Shown one piece after another: positions 15,891 to 25,256 of a stretch of DNA of 61,040 nt. A program made the position numbers and the translations under genes. The stretch spans positions 1 to 61,040 of the forward strand of contig JAJDDE010000194.1 in the NCBI GenBank assembly GCA_029260475.1, written 5' to 3'. Position 1 is the first letter of the stretch. Every line of letters begins with the position of its first letter. Below the pieces are notes generated by a model. The model made no database searches. It was not told where the DNA came from and saw only the letters and a program-made list of their open reading frames with translations. This DNA is from Phycisphaerales bacterium (GTDB taxonomy: Bacteria; Planctomycetota; Phycisphaerae; Phycisphaerales; UBA1924).

Positions 15891-18800
15891 ATGCGCATCC
15901 CCCCCATCGCGAGGCGATCAACCCTCATCGCCTGTGTGCTTCTCGGACTCTTCGTCCTCACCCCCGGCGCGATCGCCCAAGGCGTGTGGCGCGTCGCGGG
16001 CACGATGAACGGCTGGGCGACGGCGGACGACGCCTGGGCGCTCACCGAGGAGGGAGACACGCTCGTGCTCGAGCGTGAGTTGCCCCGTGGCACGCACCGC
16101 TTCAAGTTCGTGCGCGATGGGGACTGGGCCAACGGGCACCTGGGCGGAGCGGGCGACGGCACGCTGGAGCAGCCCGGGCGCGATCTGATCCTCGAGGTCC
16201 GCGCGGGGGGCGTGTACCGCATCGAGCTGGACCCGCGCGCACGTTCGTGGTCCTGGGCGCCGGCGCGGATCACCGAGCCGGTGCTGGTCGCGGTGGTGCG
16301 CGGTTGGCCGACGGTGAATCAGGCGTTCCAGATCGATCTGTCCCGCTCGCTGCTCGCCGATCCGAACGCCCGGGTGCGCCCGGAGGCGGAGGTCCTCGAG
16401 GGCAAGGCGAGGGTGCAGCGCAGCGGCGACCGGTCGCTCTTGGTGACGCCCGGTTCGACGGGGCGGCTGGTCATCGATGTCTCGCTCGGGGATGAACCGA
16501 CGCTGCGGCAGCGCGTGTCGATCCACGTGGACGAGGCGTGGAGCCTGGACGTCGTGCTGCTCTCGGAGCGACAGCGGATCGCGGTCCGGACGCCGATGGA
16601 GCCCGCGGCACCGGGCGTCTTGCGCGGGCTCGTGTGGGCGAAGCACGACGGCACCCTGAACACGCTCCGCGTGGTACGCGGGCGCGATGCGGTGCTCGAA
16701 ATCCCCGCCCCGGTGCAACTCGGCGCGGGGCGGTACGTGGTCGAGGTCCGGGACGGTGTGGTGACGATGGGCGAGCCCGAGGGTGACCTGCCCGGGTACC
16801 TGCTGCCCGGCGGCTGGACGGAGTTCACCTTCACGCCCGCCTCGGGCCAGCCGGCGCCGGAGCGCGTCTTCCTCTCGGGCTCCTTCAACCGCTGGGCGGA
16901 CGAGGGCGCGACCGATGCGCACGAGATGGCGTCCGTCGCGACGGGCTCGTTCCGCACGCTGATCGATCTGCCGCTGGGCGAGCACCGGTACGGGTACCTG
17001 CTGGACGGCGAGCGGTTCGTCCCCGACGCCAACAACCCCGACACGGTGCGCAACGCGTCGGACGAGCTCGTGAGCCTCGTGGTCATCGGTCCGAAGCCGA
17101 ACGATTATCCGCTGCCCAGACCGAACAACCTGAACCTCGACGCGTTCCGTCACGACCCGCTGCTCGCGAACGATTTCACGCCGATCTCTCGCGGGCTGGG
17201 CCTCGCGGACATCTCGTTCACGACCCTGCCGGACGACGCGCGGGGCGCGAGCGTGCTCGTGGATGTGAAGCGGGAGGACGGTTCGGTCGAGCGCGTGAGC
17301 GTGGCCTGCCGGCGGGATCGCGACGGCGCGGGGTTCGATCGGTACACGGCGCGTGTGATGTCGGGGACGGGTGCCTTGACCTACGCCATCGCGCTCTCGG
17401 ACGGCGACGCCGCCCACGTGACCGACGACTACACCGTTCGGATCCCCCCCGATCCGTTGATGATCCCGGATTGGGCGAAGGGCGCGGTGTGGTACCAGAT
17501 CTTCACCGAGCGCTTCCGCAACGGGAACCCGCTGAACGATCCCAACGGGCCGGGCACCTACCAGATGGCGTGGACCGCGGACTGGTACTCCGTCGCTAAG
17601 GAGGAGTACGCGGCGTACCGCGAGCGGTTTGATCACCCCGAGGGCGTCCCGCTGGAGGAGCGGGCGGGTGGTGATCTGTTTCACGTCGTGTGGGACCGGC
17701 GTTTCGGGGGCGATCTGCAGGGCGTGGTCGAGAAGCTCGACTACCTGCGGGACCTCGGGGTCACGGCGCTCTACTTCAACCCGGTCTTCGAGGGCACGTC
17801 GATGCACAAGTACGACGCGACCGACTTCCGGCACATCGACGACAACTTCGGCACGCCCAAGGAGGCGGGGAGGGTGCCGTCGGAGTTCGAGTGGCCCTCG
17901 GACCCGACGCAAGAGCTCGACTCGCCCGCCCGCCGGGCATGGACCGCGGCGGATCGGTATTTCATCGACGTGCTGCTCCCCGAGGCGAAGCGGCGCGGGA
18001 TGCGCGTGGTGATCGACGGCGTCTTCAACCACACGGGGCGCGACCACTTCGCGTTCCAGGACGTGCTCGAGAAGGGCAACCGTTCGGAGTTCGCCGACTG
18101 GTTTTACACGGAGTTTGCCGCCGACGGCTCTCTGGAGTCGTGGCGCGCGTGGGACGGGCCCTCGGGCTGGCTGCCGAAGTTCCGGCAGCAGCCCAACGGC
18201 GATCTGGTGCAGCCCGTGAAGGACCACATCTTCGCGATCACCGAGCGATGGATGGACCCCAACGGCGACGGCGACCCGTCGGACGGCATCGACGGCTGGC
18301 GCCTGGATGTGCCGCTGGACGTGGGCCTGCCCTTCTGGGAGGACTGGCGCACGCTGGTGAAGTCGAAGAACCCCGACGCGATCATCATCGCGGAGATCTG
18401 GAGCGACGCGAGGCGACACCTGCGTGGTGAGCACTTCGATACGCAGATGCACTACCCCTTCGCGATGCCCGTGCTCGACTGGCTCGCCATCAAGCCCGGC
18501 ATGCGCAGCGACGAGCTGGCCGATGAGCTGGCCCAGGCCTTCGACGAGGCCGAGCAGACGCTGCTGATCCACCAGAACCTCTTCGCGAGCCACGACACGG
18601 ATCGGTACGTGAGCATGCTGTACAACCCGGGGCGGGACTACGACCAGCAGAACCGCGTCCAGGACGGGGACGCGTACAAGGACACCAAGCCGGACGCACG
18701 CGCGTACGAGCTGTCGCTCCTAGGCGTCGCGATCCAGACGACATACCTCGGCGCTCCGATGGTGTATTACGGCGACGAGCTCGGCATGTGGGGTGCCGAC

Positions 18801-19160
18801 GACCCGACGGACCGCAAGCCGATGGCCTGGCCCGACCTGGGGCCCTTCGAGAACCCCGACGACGGACCGGACCTCGGCATCCATCGCGTCTACCGCGCCT
18901 GGCTGCGCTTGCGTCAGGACCCGGTGGTCGGTCCGGTGCTCCGGTTCGGGGACGTGGAGCATCTTGAGAGCGGGAGCGCGGATGTCTTCGCGTTCCAGCG
19001 GTCGCTCAACGACGTGACCGTTCGCGTGGTCGTGAACCGGGGCGAACGCGCGTACCCGGTGCGCCGCCTCGACCGCGAGGGGCTCGGCCCGTCGCGTGTC
19101 GAGCCTCGGTCCGCGGTGTACTGGGTCATCCCGCACGACGAGATGGCCCCCACGCGGTGA
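15891..19160 (+). CDS. Secreted GH13 alpha-amylase-family glycoside hydrolase
   Basis: A 1089-residue exported enzyme acting on alpha-glucans. After a signal peptide (ending near GAIAQ) come two beta-sandwich segments that look like glycogen/starch-binding (E-set/CBM48-like) domains, around residues 30-115 (VAGTMNGWA) and 310-395 (VFLSGSFNRWADEG). The catalytic barrel follows: DGVFNHTG (region I), DGWRLDVP with nucleophile Asp806, IIAEIW with acid/base Glu835, and ASHDTDR with Asp902. It most resembles the cyclomaltodextrinase/neopullulanase branch. The ATG has AAGGA nine bases upstream; the frame is open further 5' but that part lies inside the LacI gene. It is probably co-transcribed with the regulator. 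Confidence 0.88.
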   Translation: MRIPPIARRSTLIACVLLGLFVLTPGAIAQGVWRVAGTMNGWATADDAWALTEEGDTLVLERELPRGTHRFKFVRDGDWANGHLGGAGDGTLEQPGRDLILEVRAGGVYRIELDPRARSWSWAPARITEPVLVAVVRGWPTVNQAFQIDLSRSLLADPNARVRPEAEVLEGKARVQRSGDRSLLVTPGSTGRLVIDVSLGDEPTLRQRVSIHVDEAWSLDVVLLSERQRIAVRTPMEPAAPGVLRGLVWAKHDGTLNTLRVVRGRDAVLEIPAPVQLGAGRYVVEVRDGVVTMGEPEGDLPGYLLPGGWTEFTFTPASGQPAPERVFLSGSFNRWADEGATDAHEMASVATGSFRTLIDLPLGEHRYGYLLDGERFVPDANNPDTVRNASDELVSLVVIGPKPNDYPLPRPNNLNLDAFRHDPLLANDFTPISRGLGLADISFTTLPDDARGASVLVDVKREDGSVERVSVACRRDRDGAGFDRYTARVMSGTGALTYAIALSDGDAAHVTDDYTVRIPPDPLMIPDWAKGAVWYQIFTERFRNGNPLNDPNGPGTYQMAWTADWYSVAKEEYAAYRERFDHPEGVPLEERAGGDLFHVVWDRRFGGDLQGVVEKLDYLRDLGVTALYFNPVFEGTSMHKYDATDFRHIDDNFGTPKEAGRVPSEFEWPSDPTQELDSPARRAWTAADRYFIDVLLPEAKRRGMRVVIDGVFNHTGRDHFAFQDVLEKGNRSEFADWFYTEFAADGSLESWRAWDGPSGWLPKFRQQPNGDLVQPVKDHIFAITERWMDPNGDGDPSDGIDGWRLDVPLDVGLPFWEDWRTLVKSKNPDAIIIAEIWSDARRHLRGEHFDTQMHYPFAMPVLDWLAIKPGMRSDELADELAQAFDEAEQTLLIHQNLFASHDTDRYVSMLYNPGRDYDQQNRVQDGDAYKDTKPDARAYELSLLGVAIQTTYLGAPMVYYGDELGMWGADDPTDRKPMAWPDLGPFENPDDGPDLGIHRVYRAWLRLRQDPVVGPVLRFGDVEHLESGSADVFAFQRSLNDVTVRVVVNRGERAYPVRRLDREGLGPSRVEPRSAVYWVIPHDEMAPTR

Positions 19161-19191
19161 GCGCCTCCGCAGCGGGTACGATCGGGTCCGG

Positions 19192-21195
19192 ATGATCACC
19201 ATCGACGAGGCTTTCGGAGTGGACGGCCCCATCGCGCGCGAGCTGGGCGAGGACTATGAGCCGCGCTCGGAGCAGATCGAGATGGCCCGGGCGGTCGGCA
19301 ACACACTCGCGGGGCGGGGACAGCTGCTCGCGGAGGCGGGCACGGGTGTCGGGAAGTCGCTTGGTTATCTCGTGCCGGCGGTGCTGCGGATCATCGAGTC
19401 GGGCGAGCGCGTGGTGATCGCGACGAACACGATCGCGCTGCAGGAGCAGATCCTTCGGAAGGACCTGCCGCTGCTGGAGCGGGTCTTCGTGGATGACCTG
19501 GGCGAGCCGCTCTTCCGCTCGGAGCTCGTGAAGGGGCGGGGCAATTACCTGTCTGTGCGCCGGCTGTCGCTCGCGTCGCAGCGACAGGAAAAACTCTTCC
19601 CCGACAGCGCGAGCAAGCGAAGCCTGCACCAGATCGAGGACTGGGCGTACGCGACGATGGACGGGACGCGGAGCACGCTGCCGCAACTTGAGCGACCGGG
19701 TGTGTGGGACCACGCTCGTTCGGATTCGGGCAACTGCATGGGTCGCAAGTGCCCGACGTACGACAAGTGCTTTTTCCAGCAGGCACGCCGGCGGGCGGAG
19801 CGCGCAGAGCTCCTGATCTGCAACCACGCGCTCTTCTTCAGCGACCTCGCGCTCCGCGGCAAGGGCATCGGGTTCCTGCCCCCCTACGAGCACGTGATCA
19901 TCGACGAGGCGCACAACGCCGAGGAGGTCGCGAGTGAGCACTTCGGGCTCTCGCTCTCGGAGGGGCGCGTGACGCACCTGCTCTCGACGCTCTTCCGCCC
20001 GGGCCGGGGCACGGGGTATCTCTCCTCGATGTCGTTGATGGGGGACGACGCGGAGCGCGTGCTATGGGCACAGCGGGTGGTGCGGGACGCTGATCGGGCG
20101 CGGGAGCACTTCTTCGAGATGCTCACGCGGCGCATGGGGCGCCCGTCGGGCACTATGCGCCTGCCGGTGGGCGAGACGCTGGAGAACACGCTGTCCACGC
20201 CCTTCCGTGAACTGGCGGGCGCGCTCAAACGCCTGCGGGACCTGGAGCAGACGGACGAGGACCGGTACGAACTCAACTCGTACGTCGAGCGCACGCAGGC
20301 GATCGCCGACGAGTGCGATGCGCTGTGCGAGCAGACACTCGACGGGTGCGTGTACTGGATCGAGACGCAGCGCTCCGAGCGGGCTGGGCTCGCCTCGGTG
20401 CGCGCGACGCTCTCGTGCTCACCGGTGGAGGTCGCGCCGATCCTGTCATCGCAGCTCTTCGACGGCGAGAAGTCCGTGGTGCTCACCAGCGCCACGCTCA
20501 CCACCGGCAAGGGTTCGTTCACCCACGCCAAGCGCGGGCTCGGCTGTGAGGACGCCAAGACGATCGAGCTCGGTTCGCCCTTCGATCACGCCAAACAGGT
20601 CTCGCTGCGTGTGGAGGACGGGATGCCCGATCCGCGCGAGCCGGGGTACCTGCGTGCGCTAGGCGACATGATCGTGAAGCACGTCGTCGAGACGGGCGGC
20701 GGGGCGTTCGTGCTGTTCACGAGCTTCAGGACGCTGCACGACGCCGCCGACGAGACGCGGGGACGGCTTGAGGACCACGGGCACCGCCTGTGGGTGCAGG
20801 GACGCGACGGCAGCCGCACCGAGATCCTCGACCGGTTCCGCGAGGACGAGGCGAGCGTGCTCTTCGGCACCACGAGCTTCTGGCAGGGTGTCGATGTGCG
20901 CGGGCGCGGCTTGCGGAACGTGATCATCACACGCCTGCCCTTCGACCCGCCGGACCGCCCGCTCACCGAGGCACGGGGAGAGCTGCTTCGCTCGCGCGGC
21001 ATCGACCCCTTCAGCCAGGACGCCCTGCCTCGCGCGATCATCCGCTTCAAGCAGGGGTTCGGGCGTCTGATCCGCTCGAGTTCGGACTCCGGGCGCGTGG
21101 TGGTGCTGGACCGCCGGATCGTCCGAGCGGCGTACGGCAGGCGGTTCCTCGCAGCGCTGCCCGAGGGGGTCTACGTCCCCGACGCCGCGCTCTGA
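19192..21195 (+). CDS. DinG/YoaA-type superfamily 2 DNA helicase
   Basis: A 667-residue XPD-like helicase. Walker A is AEAGTGVGKS (about residues 46-55), the Walker B box is IIDEAHNAEE (about 237), and later motifs include LTSATLT, FTSFRTL and GFGRLIRS. Three of the four iron-sulfur Cys are present (Cys182, Cys187, Cys193), but the first position is Ser121 in GRGNYLSVRRL, where Cys is expected. Such helicases unwind 5'-3', often at replication-fork blocks or R-loops. The ATG is preceded by TACGAT (19177-19182) with nine bases between and no Shine-Dalgarno sequence. Confidence 0.9.
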   Translation: MITIDEAFGVDGPIARELGEDYEPRSEQIEMARAVGNTLAGRGQLLAEAGTGVGKSLGYLVPAVLRIIESGERVVIATNTIALQEQILRKDLPLLERVFVDDLGEPLFRSELVKGRGNYLSVRRLSLASQRQEKLFPDSASKRSLHQIEDWAYATMDGTRSTLPQLERPGVWDHARSDSGNCMGRKCPTYDKCFFQQARRRAERAELLICNHALFFSDLALRGKGIGFLPPYEHVIIDEAHNAEEVASEHFGLSLSEGRVTHLLSTLFRPGRGTGYLSSMSLMGDDAERVLWAQRVVRDADRAREHFFEMLTRRMGRPSGTMRLPVGETLENTLSTPFRELAGALKRLRDLEQTDEDRYELNSYVERTQAIADECDALCEQTLDGCVYWIETQRSERAGLASVRATLSCSPVEVAPILSSQLFDGEKSVVLTSATLTTGKGSFTHAKRGLGCEDAKTIELGSPFDHAKQVSLRVEDGMPDPREPGYLRALGDMIVKHVVETGGGAFVLFTSFRTLHDAADETRGRLEDHGHRLWVQGRDGSRTEILDRFREDEASVLFGTTSFWQGVDVRGRGLRNVIITRLPFDPPDRPLTEARGELLRSRGIDPFSQDALPRAIIRFKQGFGRLIRSSSDSGRVVVLDRRIVRAAYGRRFLAALPEGVYVPDAAL

Positions 21196-21280
21196 TCGGG
21201 CCCTGTGCGTGGGGACCGTTCGCGTTAGGCTGGGTCTCTCCAACGCAGCGGCCCAGTGCCCCCACTCCAGGAACCGAATC

Positions 21281-22690
21281 ATGCTCGGCAAAGTCTTCAA
21301 GGCGTATGACGTTCGCGGCACCTACCCCGATCCGCTCAACGAGCAGATGGCGTGGCAGATCGGTGTTGGCTGCGCGAAGTACCTGCTCGGTGACGCGGAG
21401 AAGGCGGGTGAGAGCACGCCGATGATGCGCCACCTCGTGGTCGGGCACGACATGCGGACGAGCTCTCCTTCGCTGCGCGACGCCTTGTGTCAGGGGATCA
21501 TCGACGCGGGCGGCAGCGTGATCGACGTCGGGATGGTGGACACCCCCTTCGTCTACTTCGCGATCAACCACCTTGATTGCGCCGGTGGCGTGCAGGTGAC
21601 GGCGAGCCACAACCCGCCGCAATACAACGGTTTCAAGGTGAGCAAGCGGAAGGCGAAGCCCGTGGGCGAGTCCACGGGGCTCGACCAGGTGCGCAAGTTC
21701 GCGGCGACCGTTGATCAGAACTCGAAGGAGACGGGCACCGGTCACGCCGAGCCCCGCGACCTGTGGGACTCGTACACGAAGCACGTGCTGCACTCGCTGG
21801 ACCTCGGCGGGAAGTCCATCAAGATCGTCGTGGACGCCTCCAACGGCATGGCGGGCACGATGGTGCCCAAGGTCTTCGGCAAGAAGGGCGCGAACATCGA
21901 CGGGCTCGAGATCGTCGAGCTCTACTTCGACAACTCCAAGGGCGAGTTCGTCCACGAGCCGAACCCGCTGGTGCCGAGCAACCTGCGTGACCTGCAGGAG
22001 AAGGTGCTCGACGAGAAGGCGCACCTGGGCATCTGCTTCGACGGAGACGCCGACCGGCTCATGGTGGTGGACGAGCGCGGGCAGATCGTCGGCTGCGACC
22101 ACCTCAGCGCGTTCCTCGCGGGCTGGTTCCTCGACAAGCACCCGGGCGCCTCGATCGTCTACGACCTGCGTTCGAGCAAGGCGCTCGAAGAGGAGATCCG
22201 CTCCAAGGGCGGCACGCCGATCCGCTCGCGCGTCGGGCACGTCTTTATGAAGCAGATCATGTCCGAGCACAACTGCGTCTTCGGCGGCGAGCTCTCGGGC
22301 CACTTCTACTTCCAGAGCAACTTCAACGCGGACTCGGGCGCCATCGCGCTCGCGACGGTGCTGACGGCCCTCGCCCAGGCGGGCAAGCCGATGAGCGAGC
22401 TGATCGACCCTTTCCGCCGGTTCCCGCAATCAGGAGAGCGGAACTTCGAGGTGGATGACAAGGACGCCGCCCTCGAGGACCTGCAGGCCCACTTCGACGG
22501 GCGGGGCGCGATCGACGAGCTCGACGGCGTGACCATCGACTGCTTCGACAACGAGGGGTGGTGGTGCAACGTCCGCAAGAGCAACACCGAGCCGCTGCTC
22601 CGCCTGAACGTGGAGGCACGGACGGACATGAAGCTCTCGGAGATTCTCGACGAGATCACACCCATGCTGGGCCAGCCGGTCGCCCACTAA
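21281..22690 (+). CDS. Phosphomannomutase/phosphoglucomutase
   Basis: A 469-residue alpha-D-phosphohexomutase that interconverts sugar 1- and 6-phosphates. All four active-site loops are present: the phosphoserine loop TASHNPPQYNGFK (Ser near residue 108), the metal loop DGDADRLM (about 255-260), the sugar loop GGELSGHFYF and the phosphate loop KSNTEPLLRLN. The start is ATG 21281 with AGGA upstream; TAGGCT about 50 bases before suggests a conventional leader. It probably supplies mannose-1- or glucose-1-phosphate for surface polysaccharides; the epimerase behind it fits the same pathway. Confidence 0.92.
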   Translation: MLGKVFKAYDVRGTYPDPLNEQMAWQIGVGCAKYLLGDAEKAGESTPMMRHLVVGHDMRTSSPSLRDALCQGIIDAGGSVIDVGMVDTPFVYFAINHLDCAGGVQVTASHNPPQYNGFKVSKRKAKPVGESTGLDQVRKFAATVDQNSKETGTGHAEPRDLWDSYTKHVLHSLDLGGKSIKIVVDASNGMAGTMVPKVFGKKGANIDGLEIVELYFDNSKGEFVHEPNPLVPSNLRDLQEKVLDEKAHLGICFDGDADRLMVVDERGQIVGCDHLSAFLAGWFLDKHPGASIVYDLRSSKALEEEIRSKGGTPIRSRVGHVFMKQIMSEHNCVFGGELSGHFYFQSNFNADSGAIALATVLTALAQAGKPMSELIDPFRRFPQSGERNFEVDDKDAALEDLQAHFDGRGAIDELDGVTIDCFDNEGWWCNVRKSNTEPLLRLNVEARTDMKLSEILDEITPMLGQPVAH

Positions 22691-22715
22691 CCCCAGGCCC
22701 CCTACAACCCCCGCG

Positions 22716-23612
22716 ATGCGCATTCTCGTCACCGGAAGCAACGGCGGTCTCGGCACAGCCCTCGTGCGCACGCTCTTGGAGCGCGGGCACGAGGTGAGCG
22801 GCATCGACGCGGTCGCCAACCCACGGACACCGTGCCCCACGGTCGTCGGCACGCTGCTGGACCCCTACACCGTTCACCGCGCCCTCGAGCGGTTCGGCAC
22901 CCCCGACGCCGTCGCCCACCTCGCGAACCACACCAACGCGCAGCACGCCCCGCAGGAACTCGTGCTGCGCGAGAACATGGCGATGAACACGAGCGTGATC
23001 ATGGGCGCGTTGCAGGCGGGCGTGAAGCGCGTCGCGTTCTCCAGCTCGGTGCAGGCGATGCTCGGCGGCATCGAACGCTGGGGCGAGCCGGGTGACGGCG
23101 CTGTGTGCCCGCCTGCGTTCCCGATCTCCGAACGCACGCCGGCGCACCCCACCAATACCTACGGCCTCTCCAAGCTGCTCACCGAGCAGGTCCTCGACCA
23201 CGCGTCGGGCCAGGCGATGGGGTTCGGGGCGACGTGCGTCAGCCTGCGCCTGCCCTTCCTGCTGAGCGACGCGTCGTTCGAGCGGAACCTGCAGACCCAG
23301 GGACTGCCCGACTACCGATGGGGCGGTTGCGAAGCGTACTGCTACCTGCACATCGACGACGCCGCCGACGCGATGGCGCTCGCGTTGACCGGGGACCTGC
23401 CCAGCGGGCACCACGTCCTGTGGTGCGCCGCCCCCGACCCGCGCGGCGGCGCCACGCTCGAGGAACTGGTCGAGGCGTACTACCGAGACGTCCCCGGCGC
23501 CGATGACGCGCTGCGCGACAGATCGTTCCACGACTGCTCATCCGCGGAGCGCTTATTGGGGTGGACACCCTCGCGCGTACTCTCGCGGGCACGCGCCGGC
23601 GCCGGCGGCTGA
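22716..23612 (+). CDS. NAD-dependent epimerase/dehydratase (extended SDR)
   Basis: A 298-residue extended short-chain dehydrogenase. The nucleotide-binding motif is GSNGGLG (residues 7-13), the catalytic pair is Tyr-x-x-x-Lys in YGLSK (about 149-153), and FSSSVQAM carries the catalytic Ser. The likely substrate is a nucleotide sugar, but the C-terminal half is not specific enough to name it. It follows the phosphomannomutase by 25 bases. TACAAC (22703-22708) sits seven bases before the ATG, a weaker version of the leaderless pattern seen nearby. Confidence 0.82.
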   Translation: MRILVTGSNGGLGTALVRTLLERGHEVSGIDAVANPRTPCPTVVGTLLDPYTVHRALERFGTPDAVAHLANHTNAQHAPQELVLRENMAMNTSVIMGALQAGVKRVAFSSSVQAMLGGIERWGEPGDGAVCPPAFPISERTPAHPTNTYGLSKLLTEQVLDHASGQAMGFGATCVSLRLPFLLSDASFERNLQTQGLPDYRWGGCEAYCYLHIDDAADAMALALTGDLPSGHHVLWCAAPDPRGGATLEELVEAYYRDVPGADDALRDRSFHDCSSAERLLGWTPSRVLSRARAGAGG

Positions 23613-23624
23613 TACGATCTCGAC

Positions 23625-25172
23625 ATGAACACGACGCGGTTCCTGGAGCACTGGAAGATCGTCGAGAACCCCTACCGGGCGGAGGAGGCGCGCCACGACC
23701 CCGTCTTCACGCGCCTGGGCGTCGGCCCGACCACCCACCCGGACTTCGAGAAGATCTCGGGCGACCTGTCCCGCCCCTCCACTGCGGTGGTCTTCGGCGA
23801 GAAGGGCAGCGGCAAGACGGCGATCAGGCTCCAGCTCGAGGACCGCGTCAAGGAGCACAACGCCAAGCACCCAGATCGACGCATCGCGCTGATCGCCTAC
23901 GACGACCTCAACCCGGTCCTCGACCGTATCGGCGTCCGGCACGGCGTGGACCGTGAGAGCCCGCCGGAGAAGATCACCGCGGCCCTCGAGCGCATCCGCC
24001 TGGTTGATCACATCGACGCGATGCTGGTGATGGTGACCACCAGGCTCGTGGACACGCTGCTCGGGCGCTTCGACGACACCGCCCAGACCATGTTCGGGCC
24101 CAACGCCGCGTCGCGACTTCGCAAGACGGACAGGGGGCTGCGATCGGACGCCCTGCTGCTGGCGGCGACCTACGACGCGGGCGACAACGCGCCGTCGCGC
24201 ATCCGGGGCGTGCGCAAAGCGCTGCGTCTGGGACGCGGGTTCAAGTTCGCGATGCGCCGAGCGATGGCGTACGTGGGCTGGCTGCTCCCCGCCGGGGCGC
24301 TGTTGTCGTCGCAGATCTTCGACAACGACGGGCTCGAGGGGGCGGCGCAGACGGTATGGCTCTGGGGCGCGGCGCTGCTCGCGTCGGTCTGGATCGTGTT
24401 CTTTCTGTACGAGTTGATCGTGGTGCCCTGGCGCCACCGCCGGACGGGGCGAAGCGTCCACAAGCAGCTCCTCGCCAGCCCGCGCGACGCGGAGGACCAC
24501 GCGCGTGCCCTCGCCGAATTGCCGGGGGACCTCCGCGCCGAGCGGAACCTGCCCGTGACGGACGGCGATGAGTCACGGTACGCGATGCTCGAGCGCCTGC
24601 GCCGCGTGCTGCGGGCGCTGGGCTCGACGGGCGTAATGGTCGTCGTGGACCGCATGGACGAGCCCACGCTGATCAACGGGGATACGCAGCGCATGCGCGC
24701 CGTCGTCTGGCCCCTGCTCAACAACAAGTTCCTCCAGCAGCAGGACTTCGGCCTGAAGCTGCTCTTGCCGCTGGAGCTACGTCACGAGCTCTTCCGGGAG
24801 ACCTCGGGGTTCTTCCAAGAAGCGCGTCTGGACAAGCAGAACCTCATCGAGCGCCTCGAGTGGACGGGCGCGACGCTGTACGACCTGTGCAACGCGCGCC
24901 TCGCGACGTGCCGCGAGGAGGGCGCCGAGCCGATCAGCCTCGTGGACCTCTTCGACGACGACGTGACGCGCCAGGACGTCGTGGACGCCCTCGACCAAAT
25001 GCACCAGCCCCGCGACGCCTTCAAGCTCATCTACAAGTGCGTGCAGGAACACTGCGCGAACACCACCGAGGAGCAGGCCAAGTGGCGCATCCCCAAGCTC
25101 ACCCTCGACGCGGTGCGCCGCCAGCAGGTCGAGCGCGTGCAGATGTTCTACCGCGGCATCGCTCCGGCATAG
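23625..25172 (+). CDS. KAP-like P-loop NTPase with membrane insert
   Basis: A 515-residue membrane-associated P-loop NTPase. Walker A is GEKGSGKT (residues 58-65) and a Walker B-like strand is VMVVVDRMDEP (about 340). Two transmembrane helices (about 210-230 and 240-265; the second contains LLASVWIVFFLYELIVV) are inserted between the two, the layout that defines KAP NTPases. Such proteins organise membrane-bound complexes and some take part in anti-phage defence, but no defence partner is next to it here. TACGAT (23613-23618) ends six bases before the ATG, so it appears leaderless. Confidence 0.65.
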   Translation: MNTTRFLEHWKIVENPYRAEEARHDPVFTRLGVGPTTHPDFEKISGDLSRPSTAVVFGEKGSGKTAIRLQLEDRVKEHNAKHPDRRIALIAYDDLNPVLDRIGVRHGVDRESPPEKITAALERIRLVDHIDAMLVMVTTRLVDTLLGRFDDTAQTMFGPNAASRLRKTDRGLRSDALLLAATYDAGDNAPSRIRGVRKALRLGRGFKFAMRRAMAYVGWLLPAGALLSSQIFDNDGLEGAAQTVWLWGAALLASVWIVFFLYELIVVPWRHRRTGRSVHKQLLASPRDAEDHARALAELPGDLRAERNLPVTDGDESRYAMLERLRRVLRALGSTGVMVVVDRMDEPTLINGDTQRMRAVVWPLLNNKFLQQQDFGLKLLLPLELRHELFRETSGFFQEARLDKQNLIERLEWTGATLYDLCNARLATCREEGAEPISLVDLFDDDVTRQDVVDALDQMHQPRDAFKLIYKCVQEHCANTTEEQAKWRIPKLTLDAVRRQQVERVQMFYRGIAPA

Positions 25173-25256
25173 CCGCACACACGGGATCGGCTCTCATCGC
25201 AAGTACTCGCAGACCGGAAGACTCCGAGCTGAGACTCTCTGTGACTTCTAGGCGGC

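Noticed and set aside
15918-18593. A long open frame (891 codons) on the minus strand opposite the amylase gene
   Set aside because: An antisense shadow; the plus strand encodes a complete GH13 enzyme with signal peptide and active site.
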